Shown here: one piece after another, positions 16,084 to 25,892 of the stretch
How the letters are laid out: each line of letters starts with the position of its first letter
Position numbering within the stretch: position 1 is the stretch's first letter
From: [Mycobacterium] zoologicum
GTDB lineage: Bacteria > Actinomycetota > Actinomycetes > Mycobacteriales > Mycobacteriaceae
Reading direction: 5' to 3'
Assembly (NCBI RefSeq): GCF_020172665.1
Contig: NZ_CP083985.1
Coordinates: 1,405,067 to 1,460,790 of the forward strand
Length of the DNA: 55,724 bases
Position numbers and translations under genes: made by a program
The notes under the pieces: generated by a model
Told to the model about the DNA's origin: nothing
Database searches by the model: none
The model's input: only the letters and a program-made list of their open reading frames with translations

Positions 16084-17745
16084 TCAGTCCTTCATGAACC
16101 CGATCGCGGTGTAGTCCAGATCCGCCAGCCCCGGCGCCCCGAAGTTCGCCAGCGCACTGCGGACCGCCACATTGCCGGTGGTCTGAATCAGCGGCAGGCT
16201 GAAGCCTTCCTCCCACAGCAGCCGGTCCACCTCGTTGGCCCGGGCCCGCGCCACCGCCGGGTCGAGCGCCTCCAGTGTCTCCTCGATCTTCGCGTCGATC
16301 TCTGGGCTGCCGATCTTGCCGAAGTTGGCCTCCCCGTACGAGGCGGAGATCTGGTTCAGCCCGGCCAGCGGGAAAGCGTCACCGACCCAACTGAACTGGG
16401 CGATGTCGAAGTCACCGACGTTGACGTAGTCGGTGAAGAAGCCGCCGCCGGCCTTGGCGTCCAGCTGCAGCTTCACGCCGATCTGGGCCAGATTATGTTG
16501 GGCGACTTGGGCGAACTGACGGGTGCTGGAGGCGTCGTAGAACAGGTGGCGGATCACCAGTGGCCGGCCGTCCTTCTCCCGGAACTTCCCGTGCAGCTTC
16601 CAGCCCAGCTCGTCGAGTTCACGCGCCGCGCGCGCCGGGTCGTAGGCCACCACGGCGCTGTTGTCCTGGTAGCCCTCCTGCCCGGCGACGTAGATGTGGT
16701 TGTTCAGGGCCACCGGGTCGGCGGTCAGGCCGCGCTGGGTCACCTTCGCGATGGTGCTCCGGTCGATGCCTCGCATGACCGCGAGCCGTAACGCCTTGTC
16801 GGACAGGATCGCCCCCGGCGCCCCGTTGAAGGTGAAATGGTTCCAGGCCGGCGTCGGGGCGCGGCGAATCGTGATGCCCTCGGTGCGCCGGGCGATGGTC
16901 AACTGATCCAGGGTGGCCACTCCGGTGGCGTCGATGGTGTGGTTCTGCAGCGCCGGCATCCGAGCGGCCTCGTCGAGCACCAGGTAGGTGATGGTGTCCA
17001 GCTTCGGCGCCTTGCCCCACCAATCGGGATTGCGTACCAAGGTTATTCGCTGGCTGGTGCGGTCCAGCGTCGCCAGCTTGAACGGCCCGGCCGAGGGCCC
17101 CGGTTGGCGCAGCTGACCCTTGTTGAACACCTCCGGGTCAGCGGTCATGCTCGCCGGCAGCAGCATCGAATTGCCGGCGAACATGCCCCGCCACTCCGCA
17201 TACGGCTTGGCGAAGCGCACCACGGCTTGGCGGTCGTCGACGCCGCGGGTGACCGACGCGATCCGCTCGGCACCATTGGTGCTGGCGATCGCGAATCCGG
17301 GGTCGGCGCCACTGGTGGCATGCAGCTGGCTGGCGATGTCCTTCCAGGACAGCGGTGTTCCGTCGCTCCACGCCGCCTTCGGGTTGATCGTGTAGGTGAC
17401 CACTTGGGGGTTGGTGCCGGTCAGTTCCACGCTGGTGAAGTAGTCGGTGTCCACCGTCGCCGAACCGTCCGGGGAGATGATGAACGCCCGCGGCATGGTG
17501 GCTTTGAGCATGGCGGCGTTCTCGGCCAGATTGCCGTCGATGTGCAGCGGGTTGAAGTTCGGTGGGAACTGGTTCATCGACAGTCGCAGGTTTCCGCCGT
17601 CGCGCAGGCTGACCGGGTTCTGCGGGTTGACGTCGCTGGCGCTGCCGACGGTGGCGGCGCCCTCCGGGGCGGTGATGTCGACGGCGGTACAGCTGCTCAG
17701 CGCCAGCACCAGCGCCACCAGGGCCGCAGCCGTCTTCGTGGTCAT
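16084..17745 (-). CDS. oppA: Peptide ABC transporter substrate-binding lipoprotein
   Basis: A 553-aa extracytoplasmic solute-binding protein of family 5 (DppA/OppA). The N-terminus is a lipoprotein signal with lipobox LSSC, Cys19 being the acylation site. The family pattern is present: [32 protein letters not shown] near residue 130, and the C-terminal [12 protein letters not shown] region. It binds oligopeptides or similar ligands outside the membrane and delivers them to OppB/OppC. Last gene of oppBCDA, overlapping oppD by 4 bp. Equivalent to M. tuberculosis Rv1280c, whose system has been linked to glutathione and peptide uptake. The operator of the downstream TA-like unit begins right after its stop. 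Confidence 0.92.
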   Translation of the reverse strand: MTTKTAAALVALVLALSSCTAVDITAPEGAATVGSASDVNPQNPVSLRDGGNLRLSMNQFPPNFNPLHIDGNLAENAAMLKATMPRAFIISPDGSATVDTDYFTSVELTGTNPQVVTYTINPKAAWSDGTPLSWKDIASQLHATSGADPGFAIASTNGAERIASVTRGVDDRQAVVRFAKPYAEWRGMFAGNSMLLPASMTADPEVFNKGQLRQPGPSAGPFKLATLDRTSQRITLVRNPDWWGKAPKLDTITYLVLDEAARMPALQNHTIDATGVATLDQLTIARRTEGITIRRAPTPAWNHFTFNGAPGAILSDKALRLAVMRGIDRSTIAKVTQRGLTADPVALNNHIYVAGQEGYQDNSAVVAYDPARAARELDELGWKLHGKFREKDGRPLVIRHLFYDASSTRQFAQVAQHNLAQIGVKLQLDAKAGGGFFTDYVNVGDFDIAQFSWVGDAFPLAGLNQISASYGEANFGKIGSPEIDAKIEETLEALDPAVARARANEVDRLLWEEGFSLPLIQTTGNVAVRSALANFGAPGLADLDYTAIGFMKD

Positions 17746-19652
17746 GAGGCGGGCTCCGGAAGCGGCACGGCCGCCAGCAGTCGGCGGGTGTAGTCGTGCT
17801 GCGGGTCGCCGAACACCTGATCGGCCGCGCCCTGCTCCACGATCTGCCCGGCGAACATCACCGCCACGGTGTGCGCCAGGTGCTTGACCACCGAAAGGTC
17901 ATGCGACACGAACAGATACGACAGCCCGAACTGCTGCTGCAGATCCAGCAGCAGATTGATGATCCCGGCCTGGATCGAGACGTCCAGCGCCGAAACCGGC
18001 TCATCGAGGGCGAGGATCTTCGGCTGCAACGCCAACGCCCGCGCGATGCCGATCCGCTGCTTCTGTCCGCCGGAGAACTCCGAGGGGTATCGCAGCGCAT
18101 CGGCGCGCCGCAATCCGACCAGCTCCAGCAGTTCGGCAACCCGGGCGTGGGTCGACTTCTTGTCGAACACAGCTTTGTCGAAGCTGTTGGCGCGCAAGGG
18201 CTCAGCCAGCACGTCGAACACCGGCAGCCGCGGATCCAACGAGGCGACCGGGTCTTGAAACACCACCTGCAGGTCGCGGCGCAGGGCACGGCGTGAGGAG
18301 CGTTTCAAGGAGGCGACGTCGGTGCCCAGTACCTCAATCGAACCCGACTGCGGCGCAGCCAGTTCCAGGATCTGATGCAAGGTGGTGGATTTGCCTGACC
18401 CGGATTCGCCGACGATCGCCAGTGTGCGGCCCTGCTCCAACTCGAAGCTCACACCGTCCACGGCGCGGACCTCGCCGGCGTTGCGCCGCAGCACGCCCTT
18501 GGTCAGGGGATAGGTCTTCACCAGATCGCGGACCCGCACGACGGTGGCTGACCCGCCAGACTCGGACACCGGAACCTCGGTGTGTACGCCGTAGATCTCG
18601 GCGGCGCTGCGCCCGGTGACCTGATCGGTGTGGATGCACGCGGCGAGGTGCTCGCCAACAGCCGAGCCGACGTCTAGCAATGCCGGTTCTGCCTGCCGGC
18701 ACTCCTCGGTGGCCAACGGGCAGCGCGGCGCGAACGGGCAGCCCCGCTGCTGCGGCGGTCCCAGCTTCGCCTCTCCTTCGTAGAGCCTCGCTGAACCGCC
18801 GGGATCGACGCCGGCCAGCGACGGCGGGGCCCCGGGAATCGGCACCAGCCGGGTGCCCTGCGGGGCGTCCAGGCGGGGCACCGACCCCAGAAGTCCTACC
18901 GTGTAGGGCATCTGCCGATCCCGGTACAACACCTCGACCGGTGCGGATTCCACCACCCGCCCGGCGTACATCACCAAGGCCCGGTCGGCGAATTCGGCGA
19001 CCACGCCCAGGTCGTGGGTGATGATCAGCACCCCGGCGCCGGTGACATCGCGGGCCGTCCGCAGGACCTCGAGGATCTGGGCCTGCACCGTGACATCGAG
19101 TGCGGTGGTGGGCTCGTCACAGATCAGCAGGTCCGGGTCGCAGGCGATGGCGATGGCGATCACCACCCGCTGACGTTCCCCGCCGGACAGTTCGTGTGGA
19201 AATGCGCGCGCCCGCTCCTGCGGCCGAGAGATGCCGACCAGCTCCAAGAGTTCCACCGCACGTCGGCGGGCCGCGGCCCGACCCACTCGGCGTTGATGTA
19301 CCTCGATGGCCTCGGCGATCTGATCGCCCACGGTGTAGACCGGCGTCAGCGCCGACATCGGGTCCTGGAACACCATTCCGATCGAGGCGCCGCGGAACTT
19401 CGACATCGCGGTGTCGCCCAGGCCGATCAGCTGCGTGCCGGCCAGGCGCACCGATCCCGACACCTGCGCGTGTTCGGGCAGCAATCCCATCACGGCCATC
19501 GCCGCCGCGGACTTGCCGGAGCCGGACTCGCCGACCATCGCCACGACTTCGCCGGGGGAGACCTGATAGCTGATGCCGCGCACCGCTTGTACCGCTTCGG
19601 CGCCGCGGCCGAAGGTGACGGCCAGATCGGAGACTTCCAGCAAGGCACTCAT
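17742..19652 (-). CDS. oppD: Peptide ABC transporter ATPase, two fused nucleotide-binding domains
   Basis: A 636-aa protein containing both ATPase domains that other bacteria split into OppD and OppF. Domain 1 has Walker [10 protein letters not shown] (41-49), signature LSGGERQR and Walker [13 protein letters not shown], followed by the oligopeptide/dipeptide C-terminal Cys-rich segment ([10 protein letters not shown] and further Cys). Domain 2 starts about residue 375, with Walker [10 protein letters not shown], signature FSGGQKQR and [11 protein letters not shown]. Both sites look catalytically complete. It overlaps oppC and oppA by 4 bp each. Equivalent to Rv1281c. Confidence 0.93.
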   Translation of the reverse strand: MSALLEVSDLAVTFGRGAEAVQAVRGISYQVSPGEVVAMVGESGSGKSAAAMAVMGLLPEHAQVSGSVRLAGTQLIGLGDTAMSKFRGASIGMVFQDPMSALTPVYTVGDQIAEAIEVHQRRVGRAAARRRAVELLELVGISRPQERARAFPHELSGGERQRVVIAIAIACDPDLLICDEPTTALDVTVQAQILEVLRTARDVTGAGVLIITHDLGVVAEFADRALVMYAGRVVESAPVEVLYRDRQMPYTVGLLGSVPRLDAPQGTRLVPIPGAPPSLAGVDPGGSARLYEGEAKLGPPQQRGCPFAPRCPLATEECRQAEPALLDVGSAVGEHLAACIHTDQVTGRSAAEIYGVHTEVPVSESGGSATVVRVRDLVKTYPLTKGVLRRNAGEVRAVDGVSFELEQGRTLAIVGESGSGKSTTLHQILELAAPQSGSIEVLGTDVASLKRSSRRALRRDLQVVFQDPVASLDPRLPVFDVLAEPLRANSFDKAVFDKKSTHARVAELLELVGLRRADALRYPSEFSGGQKQRIGIARALALQPKILALDEPVSALDVSIQAGIINLLLDLQQQFGLSYLFVSHDLSVVKHLAHTVAVMFAGQIVEQGAADQVFGDPQHDYTRRLLAAVPLPEPAS

Positions 19653-20530
19653 CCGCGGCCCCGTAACGTCGCGGCGTCGGGGTCCAGTGCGTCGCGCAGG
19701 CCGTCACCGGCGAGGTTGGCGCAGACCAGGATCGTGATCAGCATTCCGGCGGGGAACAGGAACACCCACGGGAAGGTGATGGCCGAGGCGGTGCCGTCGG
19801 CGATCAGGGTGCCCAGCGACACATCCGGCGGCTGGATGCCGAACCCCAGGTAGCTCAAGCCGGTTTCGGCCAGGATCGCCACCGCCACGTTGAGCGCGGT
19901 GTCGATGATCAGAATGGACGCCACGTTCGGGACGACGTGGTCGATGATGATGCGTCGACTTGAGACGCCCATATACCTTGCAGCCCGGATGAATTCACGT
20001 TCCCGCAGGCTCATGGTCAGGCCGCGCACCATGCGTGCGCTGATCATCCAGCTGAACCCCGCCAGTAGCAGGATCAGCATGGCGATGTTGCCGCTGTTCT
20101 TGGTGCGCGGGGTGATGATCGCGATCAGGATGAACGCCGGAACCACCAGCAGCAAGTCCACCAGCCACATCAGCACCCGGTCGCGCCATCCGCCGAAGTA
20201 CCCGGAGACCGCGCCCACCGTCGCCGCGATCACCGTCGAGATCAGTGCCACGCACACCCCGATCAGCATCGACTTCTGCATGCCACGCAGAATCTGCGCC
20301 AGCAGGTCCTGACCAAGGGCGTTGGTACCCAACAGGTGTCGGGCGCCCGGTGGAACCAGCAGCGCGTCGTAGTCGAGGTCGGTGTAGGAGTAGGGCAGCA
20401 GCGGCGGCAGCGCGTAGCAGCCTATGAACAGCACCGCCAGCAGCACCAGGGCGCCGACGGCGCCGCGGCTGCGCAGGAACCGGCGCAGCACCAGCGTGCG
20501 CCGCGAGGCGAACTCGATCTCGGTGCTCAT
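19649..20530 (-). CDS. oppC: Peptide ABC transporter permease
   Basis: A 293-aa integral membrane protein of the DppC/OppC class. I use the ATG at 20530 (MSTEIEFA), which overlaps the oppB stop by 4 bp and gives the normal length; longer in-frame sequence is only antisense-like. After a cytoplasmic N-terminus it has about six membrane segments. The binding-protein-dependent permease EAA-type loop is seen as [26 protein letters not shown] sequence, split here as [11 protein letters not shown] and [10 protein letters not shown]. It forms the membrane channel with OppB. Equivalent to Rv1282c. Confidence 0.92.
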   Translation of the reverse strand: MSTEIEFASRRTLVLRRFLRSRGAVGALVLLAVLFIGCYALPPLLPYSYTDLDYDALLVPPGARHLLGTNALGQDLLAQILRGMQKSMLIGVCVALISTVIAATVGAVSGYFGGWRDRVLMWLVDLLLVVPAFILIAIITPRTKNSGNIAMLILLLAGFSWMISARMVRGLTMSLREREFIRAARYMGVSSRRIIIDHVVPNVASILIIDTALNVAVAILAETGLSYLGFGIQPPDVSLGTLIADGTASAITFPWVFLFPAGMLITILVCANLAGDGLRDALDPDAATLRGRG

Positions 20531-21504
20531 GACACCCGCACCCGCGGATCCAGCAGCGCGTAGATGACGTCGGAGAGCAGTCCGGCGGCCAGCACCACCG
20601 CGCCGGAGAACACCGTGATGGCCGCGACGATGTTGGTGTCCTGGGTCGCCACACCCTGCACCACCCATTCGCCCATACCGTGCCAGCCGAAGATCTTCTC
20701 CACGAACACCGCCCCGGTCACCAGCCCGGCCACCCCGTAGGCGAACAGCGTCGCCATCGGGATCAGCGCGGTGCGCAGCCCGTGTTTGAACAGGGCGCGT
20801 CGTCGCGTCAGCCCCTTGGCCCGGGCGGTGCGGATGAAGTCCTGGCCCAGGACATCGAGCATCGCGTTGCGCTGATACCGGCTGAACCCGGCGGCCGAGC
20901 CCAGCGCCAGCGTCAGCGACGGCAGCACCAGGTGCTGGAGCCGATCGGTCAGCCGGGGCCAGAAGCCGGCGACCAGCCCCGGCGATGTCTCGCCGGTGTA
21001 GTCGAACAGTTGGGCGCCCAACGCCCAGTTCACTCGTAGCGCGCCGAGGATCACCAGGTTGGCCAGCACGAACGTCGGCACCGACAGCACCAGCAGCGCC
21101 GCGAACGTGATCACCCGGTCGGATACCCGGTACTGGCGCACCGCCCCCCAGGCGCCTGCCACCACGCCGATCGCGGTGCCGGCCACCGACCCGACCAGCA
21201 GCAGCCGCAGGCTGACCCCGATGCGACGGCCGAGGTCTGCCGAGACGGGCTGGCCGGTGACGGTGACGCCGAAGTCACCCCGTACGGCATTTGAGGCCCA
21301 GTGCACGTAACGCAGCGGAATCGGCTTGTCCAGGCCCAGTTCGGCGGCCTTGGCGTCGATGACGGCCTGTGGGGGGCGGGGGTTGCGCTGCATGAAGCTG
21401 TCCAGCGGGGCGAACGCCAGCGAGGTCAGGCAGAAGGTGAGGAAGGAGGCCAGCGCCAACAGCACCAGATAGTTGAGCAGCCTGCCCACCAGGAACCGCG
21501 CCAT
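20527..21504 (-). CDS. oppB: Peptide ABC transporter permease
   Basis: A 325-aa permease of the DppB/OppB class starting at ATG 21504 (MARFLVGRLLNYLVLL); sequence upstream of it falls in the palindromic repeat and is not coding. An N-terminal membrane helix and a periplasmic domain are followed by five further helices. The EAA loop reads DFIRTARAKGLTRRRALF. First gene of the opp operon, divergent from the carbonic anhydrase gene (163 bp gap). Equivalent to Rv1283c. Confidence 0.92.
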   Translation of the reverse strand: MARFLVGRLLNYLVLLALASFLTFCLTSLAFAPLDSFMQRNPRPPQAVIDAKAAELGLDKPIPLRYVHWASNAVRGDFGVTVTGQPVSADLGRRIGVSLRLLLVGSVAGTAIGVVAGAWGAVRQYRVSDRVITFAALLVLSVPTFVLANLVILGALRVNWALGAQLFDYTGETSPGLVAGFWPRLTDRLQHLVLPSLTLALGSAAGFSRYQRNAMLDVLGQDFIRTARAKGLTRRRALFKHGLRTALIPMATLFAYGVAGLVTGAVFVEKIFGWHGMGEWVVQGVATQDTNIVAAITVFSGAVVLAAGLLSDVIYALLDPRVRVS

Positions 21505-21550
21505 GGCGCAAGGGTAGAGGTTGCTCTGGAGCGCCAGCTGCACCCCATTA

Positions 21551-21614
21551 CCGCGAGCGTGCGTGTCTGTACGCGACACGCCGCGAACGGGCGTACAAAT
21601 CTGCACCCTCGCGG
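21551..21614. repeat. Dispersed palindromic repeat, copy 1
   Basis: A 64-bp element with outer arms CCGCGAGCGTGC and TGCACCCTCGCGG (one mismatch) and inner arms TGTACGC / GCGTACA, forming a long interrupted hairpin. It lies between the divergent oppB and carbonic anhydrase genes, so it is not simply a terminator. Related copies are at 22171-22259 and 26376-26439. Such elements are scattered through many mycobacterial genomes. Confidence 0.7.
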
Positions 21615-21667
21615 CGGGCCTGTGCAGTAACTAGGCTCGGACCCACCGAGCTGACGAGGAGACACCC

Positions 21668-22159
21668 GTGACCGTCACCGATGACTACCTGGCGCACAAC
21701 GCGCAGTACGCGAAGACCTTCACCGGTCCGCTGCCGATGCCGCCGAGCAAGCACGTGGCGGTGGTGGCCTGCATGGACGCCCGCCTCGACGTCTACCGGG
21801 TGCTCGGGATCAACGAGGGTGAGGCGCACTGCATCCGCAATGCCGGTGGGGTGATCACCGAGGACGCCATCCGGTCGCTGGCCATTAGTCAGAAGCTGCT
21901 GGGCACCCGCGAGATCATCCTGATCCACCACACCGACTGCGGCATGCTCACCTTTACCGACGACGACTTCAAGCGCTCGATCGTCGAGGAGACCGGCATC
22001 CGGCCGAGCTGGGCCGCCGAGGCGTTCGCCGATCCGGCCGAGGATGTGCGGCAGTCGCTGCGGCGGGTCAAGGCCAGCCCGTTCATCACCCAGACGACCT
22101 CGCTGCGGGGCTTCGTGTTCGACGTGGCCACCGGCAAGCTGGGGGAGATCAGCCTCTGA
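21668..22159 (+). CDS. canA: Beta-class carbonic anhydrase
   Basis: A 163-aa zinc enzyme interconverting CO2 and bicarbonate. The zinc ligands are Cys35 (in ACMDAR), His88 and Cys91 (HHTDCG), with the Asp37-Arg39 dyad intact. Length and sequence pattern match the M. tuberculosis Rv1284 protein, a small type with Asp37/Arg39. It precedes cysD by 204 bp, as in M. tuberculosis, but the repeat between them makes co-transcription uncertain. GAGGAGA before the ATG is a good ribosome site. Confidence 0.93.
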   Translation: MTVTDDYLAHNAQYAKTFTGPLPMPPSKHVAVVACMDARLDVYRVLGINEGEAHCIRNAGGVITEDAIRSLAISQKLLGTREIILIHHTDCGMLTFTDDDFKRSIVEETGIRPSWAAEAFADPAEDVRQSLRRVKASPFITQTTSLRGFVFDVATGKLGEISL

Positions 22160-22170
22160 TCCCGTTTCCC

Positions 22171-22259
22171 CGCGAGCGTGGGGCACCTCCTCCCGCGAGC
22201 GTGCACAAGCGTCCGGTATTCCCCCATGTCGGGGTGGACCCTTCTGCACGCTCGCGGGA
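22171..22259. repeat. Dispersed palindromic repeat, copy 2 (with extra arm)
   Basis: A perfect 15-bp inverted repeat, TCCCGCGAGCGTGCA (22191-22205) and its complement (22245-22259), encloses a 39-nt loop with its own small stem (CCCCC/GGGG near 22222-22236). An additional half-arm CGCGAGCGTGG lies just upstream at 22171. It is downstream of the carbonic anhydrase stop and about 105 bp before cysD. Confidence 0.72.
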
Positions 22260-22267
22260 ATGGGTCG

Positions 22268-22299
22268 TTGACAGCACCGCGCCGAGCCTGCTTTCATAG
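22268..22299 (+). promoter_or_regulatory. Possible cysD promoter
   Basis: A consensus -35 TTGACA (22268-22273) is followed after 18 nt by TTTCAT (22292-22297), a 4/6 match to the -10 consensus. It lies between the palindromic repeat and the cysD start at 22364, leaving a leader of about 60 nt that is AT-rich for this genome. I see no riboswitch-like fold. Confidence 0.4.
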
Positions 22300-22363
22300 C
22301 GCCTATAACCAAATAAATCAGGTAAGTCTCACCAAGATTATCGGAAAACCCCGCAAGGACGTC

Positions 22364-23302
22364 ATGACCAGCAATATCACCGATGCCCCGACGGCCACCA
22401 CGGCCGGGCACTATCAGCTGACGCATCTGCGCACCCTGGAAGCCGAGGCCATCCACATCATCCGCGAGGTGGCCGCGGAGTTCGAGCGCCCAGTCCTGCT
22501 GTTCTCCGGCGGCAAGGACTCGATCGTCATGCTGCATCTGGCGGTCAAGGCGTTCGCGCCGGGCCGGCTGCCCTTCCCGGTGATGCACGTCGACACCGGC
22601 CACAACTTCGACGAGGTCATCGCCGCGCGCGACGAACTGGTCGCCCAAACCGGTGTACGGCTGGTGGTGGCCAGCGTGCAGGACGACATCGACGCCGGAC
22701 GGGTGGTCGACGACGGGCCGTCGCGCAATCCGCTGCAGACCGTCACCCTGCTGCGCGCGATCCGCGAGAACAAGTTCGACGCGGCGTTCGGCGGCGCCCG
22801 GCGCGACGAGGAGAAGGCGCGCGCCAAGGAGCGGGTCTTCAGCTTCCGCGACGAGTTCGGCCAGTGGGACCCCAAGGCGCAGCGGCCCGAGCTATGGAAC
22901 CTTTACAACGGGCGGCACCGCGCCGGTGAGCACATCCGGGTGTTCCCGCTGTCGAACTGGACCGAGTTCGACATCTGGTCCTACATCGGTGCTGAGGAAA
23001 TCGCTTTGCCGACAATCTATTACGCGCATCAACGCAAGGTGTTCCGGCGTGACGGGATGCTGCTGGCGGACCACGAGTACCTGCGGCCGGCCGACGGCGA
23101 GGAAGTGTTCGAGACCTCGGTGCGGTTCCGCACCGTCGGCGACGTCACCTGCACCGGTTGCGTGGAGTCCACCGCGGCCACCGTCGAGCAGGTGATCGAT
23201 GAGACCGCGCTGTCCCGACTGACCGAACGCGGCGCCACCCGCGCCGACGACCGAATCTCCGAAGCAGGCATGGAAGACCGCAAGAGGCAGGGGTATTTCT
23301 GA
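22364..23302 (+). CDS. cysD: Sulfate adenylyltransferase subunit 2
   Basis: A 312-aa PP-loop ATP pyrophosphatase that forms APS from sulfate and ATP, driven by the CysN GTPase. The PP-loop is LLFSGGKDSIVML near residue 45. Family motifs HVDTGHNF and FGGARRDEEKARAKER are present. The ATG at 22364 gives the standard length; a longer open frame upstream runs through the repeat. The stop overlaps the cysNC start by one base (TGATG). Equivalent to Rv1285. Confidence 0.95.
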   Translation: MTSNITDAPTATTAGHYQLTHLRTLEAEAIHIIREVAAEFERPVLLFSGGKDSIVMLHLAVKAFAPGRLPFPVMHVDTGHNFDEVIAARDELVAQTGVRLVVASVQDDIDAGRVVDDGPSRNPLQTVTLLRAIRENKFDAAFGGARRDEEKARAKERVFSFRDEFGQWDPKAQRPELWNLYNGRHRAGEHIRVFPLSNWTEFDIWSYIGAEEIALPTIYYAHQRKVFRRDGMLLADHEYLRPADGEEVFETSVRFRTVGDVTCTGCVESTAATVEQVIDETALSRLTERGATRADDRISEAGMEDRKRQGYF

Positions 23303-25155
23303 TGAGTGCGGCAACGACGCTGCTTCGCATTGCCACGGCCGGCTCGGTCGACGACGGCAAGTCCACGCTGATCGGCCGGCTGCTGTTCGACTCCAAGGCC
23401 GTGATGGAAGACCAGTTGGCCTCGGTGGAGCGCACCTCCCGTGAGCGCGGCAATGACTACACCGACCTGGCTCTGGTGACCGATGGCCTGCGCGCCGAGC
23501 GTGAGCAGGGCATCACCATCGATGTGGCCTACCGTTACTTCGCCACGCCCAAGCGGAAATTCATCATCGCCGACACCCCGGGCCACATCCAGTACACCCG
23601 CAACATGGTGACGGGCGCCTCGACCGCGCAGCTGGCCATCGTGCTTGTCGACGCGCGGCACGGCCTGCAGGAGCAGTCCCGTCGGCACACCTTCCTGGCT
23701 TCGCTGCTCGGAATCCGTCATATCGTGCTCGCGGTCAACAAGATGGACCTGATCGACTGGGATGCAGCGAAGTTCGAGGCGATCCGGGACGACTTCCACT
23801 CGTTCGCAACGCGTTTGGACGTCCACGACGTCACCACCATCCCGATGTCGGCGCTGCTCGGCGACAACGTGGTGACCAAGTCCGACAAGACGCCCTACTA
23901 CGAGGGGCCGGCGCTGCTGTCGCACCTGGAGGACGTCTACATCGCCGGCGACCGCAACCTGGTCGACGTCCGGTTCCCGGTGCAGTACGTGATCCGCCCG
24001 CAGACCCACGAACACGCCGACCACCGCAGCTACGCTGGCACGGTCGCCAGTGGAGTGCTGCGCCCCGGTGACGACGTAGTGGTGCTGCCGTCGGGTAAGC
24101 CCAGCCGCATCGAGGTGATCGAAGGCCCGAACGGTCCGGTGCAGGAGGCGTTTCCGCCGATGGCCGTCTCGGTGAGCCTCGCCGACGACATCGACGTCTC
24201 CCGCGGCGACATGATCGCCCGTACCAACAACCAGCCGCGCATCGCCCAGGACTTCGACGCCACCGTGTGCTGGATGGCTGACGGTGCCTCGCTGCAGCCC
24301 GGCAACGACTACGTCATCAAGCACACCACCCGGACTACCCGGGTGAAGGTGATGGCGCTGGACTACCGCCTCGACGTCAACACCCTGCATCGCGACAAGG
24401 AGGCAAACGAACTCGGGCTCAACGAACTCGGGCGTGTGTCGCTGCGTGCCCAAGTCCCGCTGATGCTCGACGAATTCAGCCACAACGATGCCACCGGCTC
24501 GTTCATCCTGATCGACCAGGTCACCAACGGAACCGTGGCGGCCGGGATGGTGCTGCGTGACGTGTCCGGCCGCGGTGCGAGCCCCAACACGGTGCGCCAC
24601 GATTCGCTGGTGTCCACTACCGACCGGCTCTCCAAGGGCCGCACTGTGTGGCTCACCGGACTGTCCGGTGCCGGCAAGTCTTCGGTGGCCATGCGAGTAG
24701 AGCAGTTGCTGCTCGCAAGAGGCACGCCCGCTTACGTTCTCGACGGCGACAACCTGCGCCACGGGCTCAACGCCGACCTCGGTTTCTCGATGGCCGACCG
24801 GGCGGAGAACCTGCGCCGGCTGGCTCACGTGGCCGCCCTGCTGGCCGACTCCGGCCAAATCGTGCTGGTACCGGCGATCAGCCCGCTCCACGAGCATCGC
24901 CAGCTGTCCCGTCAGGTGCACACCGACGCCGGGTTCGACTTCATCGAGGTGTTCTGTGACACCCCGCTGGAGGACTGCGAGCAACGAGATCCCAAGGGGC
25001 TCTACGCCAAAGCCCGGGCAGGTCTGCTCACGCACTTCACCGGGATCGACAGCCCCTATCAGCGGCCGAAGAATCCGGACGTGCGGCTGACCCCGCGCGA
25101 CACCATCGACGAGCAGGCCCGCCAAGTCATCGCCGCGATCGACGCGCGCCGATGA
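23302..25155 (+). CDS. cysNC: Bifunctional sulfate adenylyltransferase subunit 1 / APS kinase
   Basis: A 617-aa fusion. Residues 1-430 are the CysN GTPase: P-loop GSVDDGKSTLIG, switch II DTPGHIQYTRNM, NKMDLID for guanine binding, then two beta-barrel domains. Residues from about 445 are CysC APS kinase: Walker A GLSGAGKSS near 452, DGDNLRHGLN, and the lid region DPKGLYAKARAG. Together with CysD it makes APS and then PAPS, the donor for sulfotransferases and source of reduced sulfur. It overlaps cysD by one base and cysQ by four. Equivalent to Rv1286. Confidence 0.95.
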   Translation: MSAATTLLRIATAGSVDDGKSTLIGRLLFDSKAVMEDQLASVERTSRERGNDYTDLALVTDGLRAEREQGITIDVAYRYFATPKRKFIIADTPGHIQYTRNMVTGASTAQLAIVLVDARHGLQEQSRRHTFLASLLGIRHIVLAVNKMDLIDWDAAKFEAIRDDFHSFATRLDVHDVTTIPMSALLGDNVVTKSDKTPYYEGPALLSHLEDVYIAGDRNLVDVRFPVQYVIRPQTHEHADHRSYAGTVASGVLRPGDDVVVLPSGKPSRIEVIEGPNGPVQEAFPPMAVSVSLADDIDVSRGDMIARTNNQPRIAQDFDATVCWMADGASLQPGNDYVIKHTTRTTRVKVMALDYRLDVNTLHRDKEANELGLNELGRVSLRAQVPLMLDEFSHNDATGSFILIDQVTNGTVAAGMVLRDVSGRGASPNTVRHDSLVSTTDRLSKGRTVWLTGLSGAGKSSVAMRVEQLLLARGTPAYVLDGDNLRHGLNADLGFSMADRAENLRRLAHVAALLADSGQIVLVPAISPLHEHRQLSRQVHTDAGFDFIEVFCDTPLEDCEQRDPKGLYAKARAGLLTHFTGIDSPYQRPKNPDVRLTPRDTIDEQARQVIAAIDARR

Positions 25156-25880
25156 GCGATCACGAGCTCGCCGCCAAGCTCGCCACCGACGCGGGCCGGC
25201 TGTTGCTGACGGTCCGCAAGGAGTTGTCCCAGGCCACCGAGGCAGAGCGGAAAGCGGCAGGCGACAAGCGTTCTCACGACTATCTGATGGCTGCACTGGC
25301 CGCCGAGCGTCCGCACGACGCGGTGCTCTCCGAAGAGGGCGCCGATGATCCGGTGCGACTGCAGGCTGAGCGGGTGTGGATCGTCGACCCGCTGGACGGC
25401 ACCCGGGAGTTCTCTGAGCTCGACCGTGACGACTGGGCCGTGCACGTCGCACTGTGGCAGGCCGGCGAACTGGTGGCCGGCGCCGTGGCGATGCCTGCGC
25501 GCGACATCACCCTGGCCGCCCCGCAGGTGCCCGCGCCGCCCACCCACACCGGCTCGCCGCGGATCGCGGTGTCGCGCAGTCGTCCTCCGGCGGTGGCCGA
25601 GGCGGTGCGCGAGCGGCTCGACGGGGTGCTGGTCCCGATGGGATCGGCCGGGGTGAAGGTTGCCGCCGTCGTCCAGGGCTTCGCCGATGTGTACGTCCAC
25701 GCCGGTGGGCAATACGAGTGGGACTCGGCCGCGCCGGTGGCAGTGGCTCGCGCGGCGGGCCTGTTCACCTCGCGCATCGACGGTTCGCCGCTGGTCTACA
25801 ACCGGCCCGATCCGCTGCTGCCCGACCTGGTGGTGTGCCGCCCCCAGTACGCTGACGCAGTCCTGGCCGCGATCGGTTAG
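25152..25880 (+). CDS. cysQ: 3'-phosphoadenosine 5'-phosphate phosphatase (CysQ-like)
   Basis: A 242-aa member of the inositol monophosphatase superfamily. Metal-site motifs are visible: SEEGADD, WIVDPLDGTREF (about 77-88) and QYEWDSAAPVAV toward the C-terminus. CysQ hydrolyses PAP, the inhibitory by-product of sulfotransferases, and can also act on PAPS or inositol phosphates. The start overlaps the cysNC stop (ATGA), so here it is tied to PAPS synthesis; in M. tuberculosis cysQ (Rv2131c) is elsewhere. Function is inferred from family and neighbours. Confidence 0.88.
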   Translation: MSDHELAAKLATDAGRLLLTVRKELSQATEAERKAAGDKRSHDYLMAALAAERPHDAVLSEEGADDPVRLQAERVWIVDPLDGTREFSELDRDDWAVHVALWQAGELVAGAVAMPARDITLAAPQVPAPPTHTGSPRIAVSRSRPPAVAEAVRERLDGVLVPMGSAGVKVAAVVQGFADVYVHAGGQYEWDSAAPVAVARAAGLFTSRIDGSPLVYNRPDPLLPDLVVCRPQYADAVLAAIG

Positions 25881-25892
25881 GTTTTCTGCACC

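Noticed and set aside
22260..22363. Riboswitch upstream of cysD
   Set aside because: The leader is short and lacks SAM or other known riboswitch core motifs; only a possible promoter is supported.
23029..25452. Very long open frame on the minus strand (about 800 codons)
   Set aside because: It is antisense to cysNC and cysQ, His/Arg/Val-rich in the way complements of GC-rich genes are, with no domain motif.
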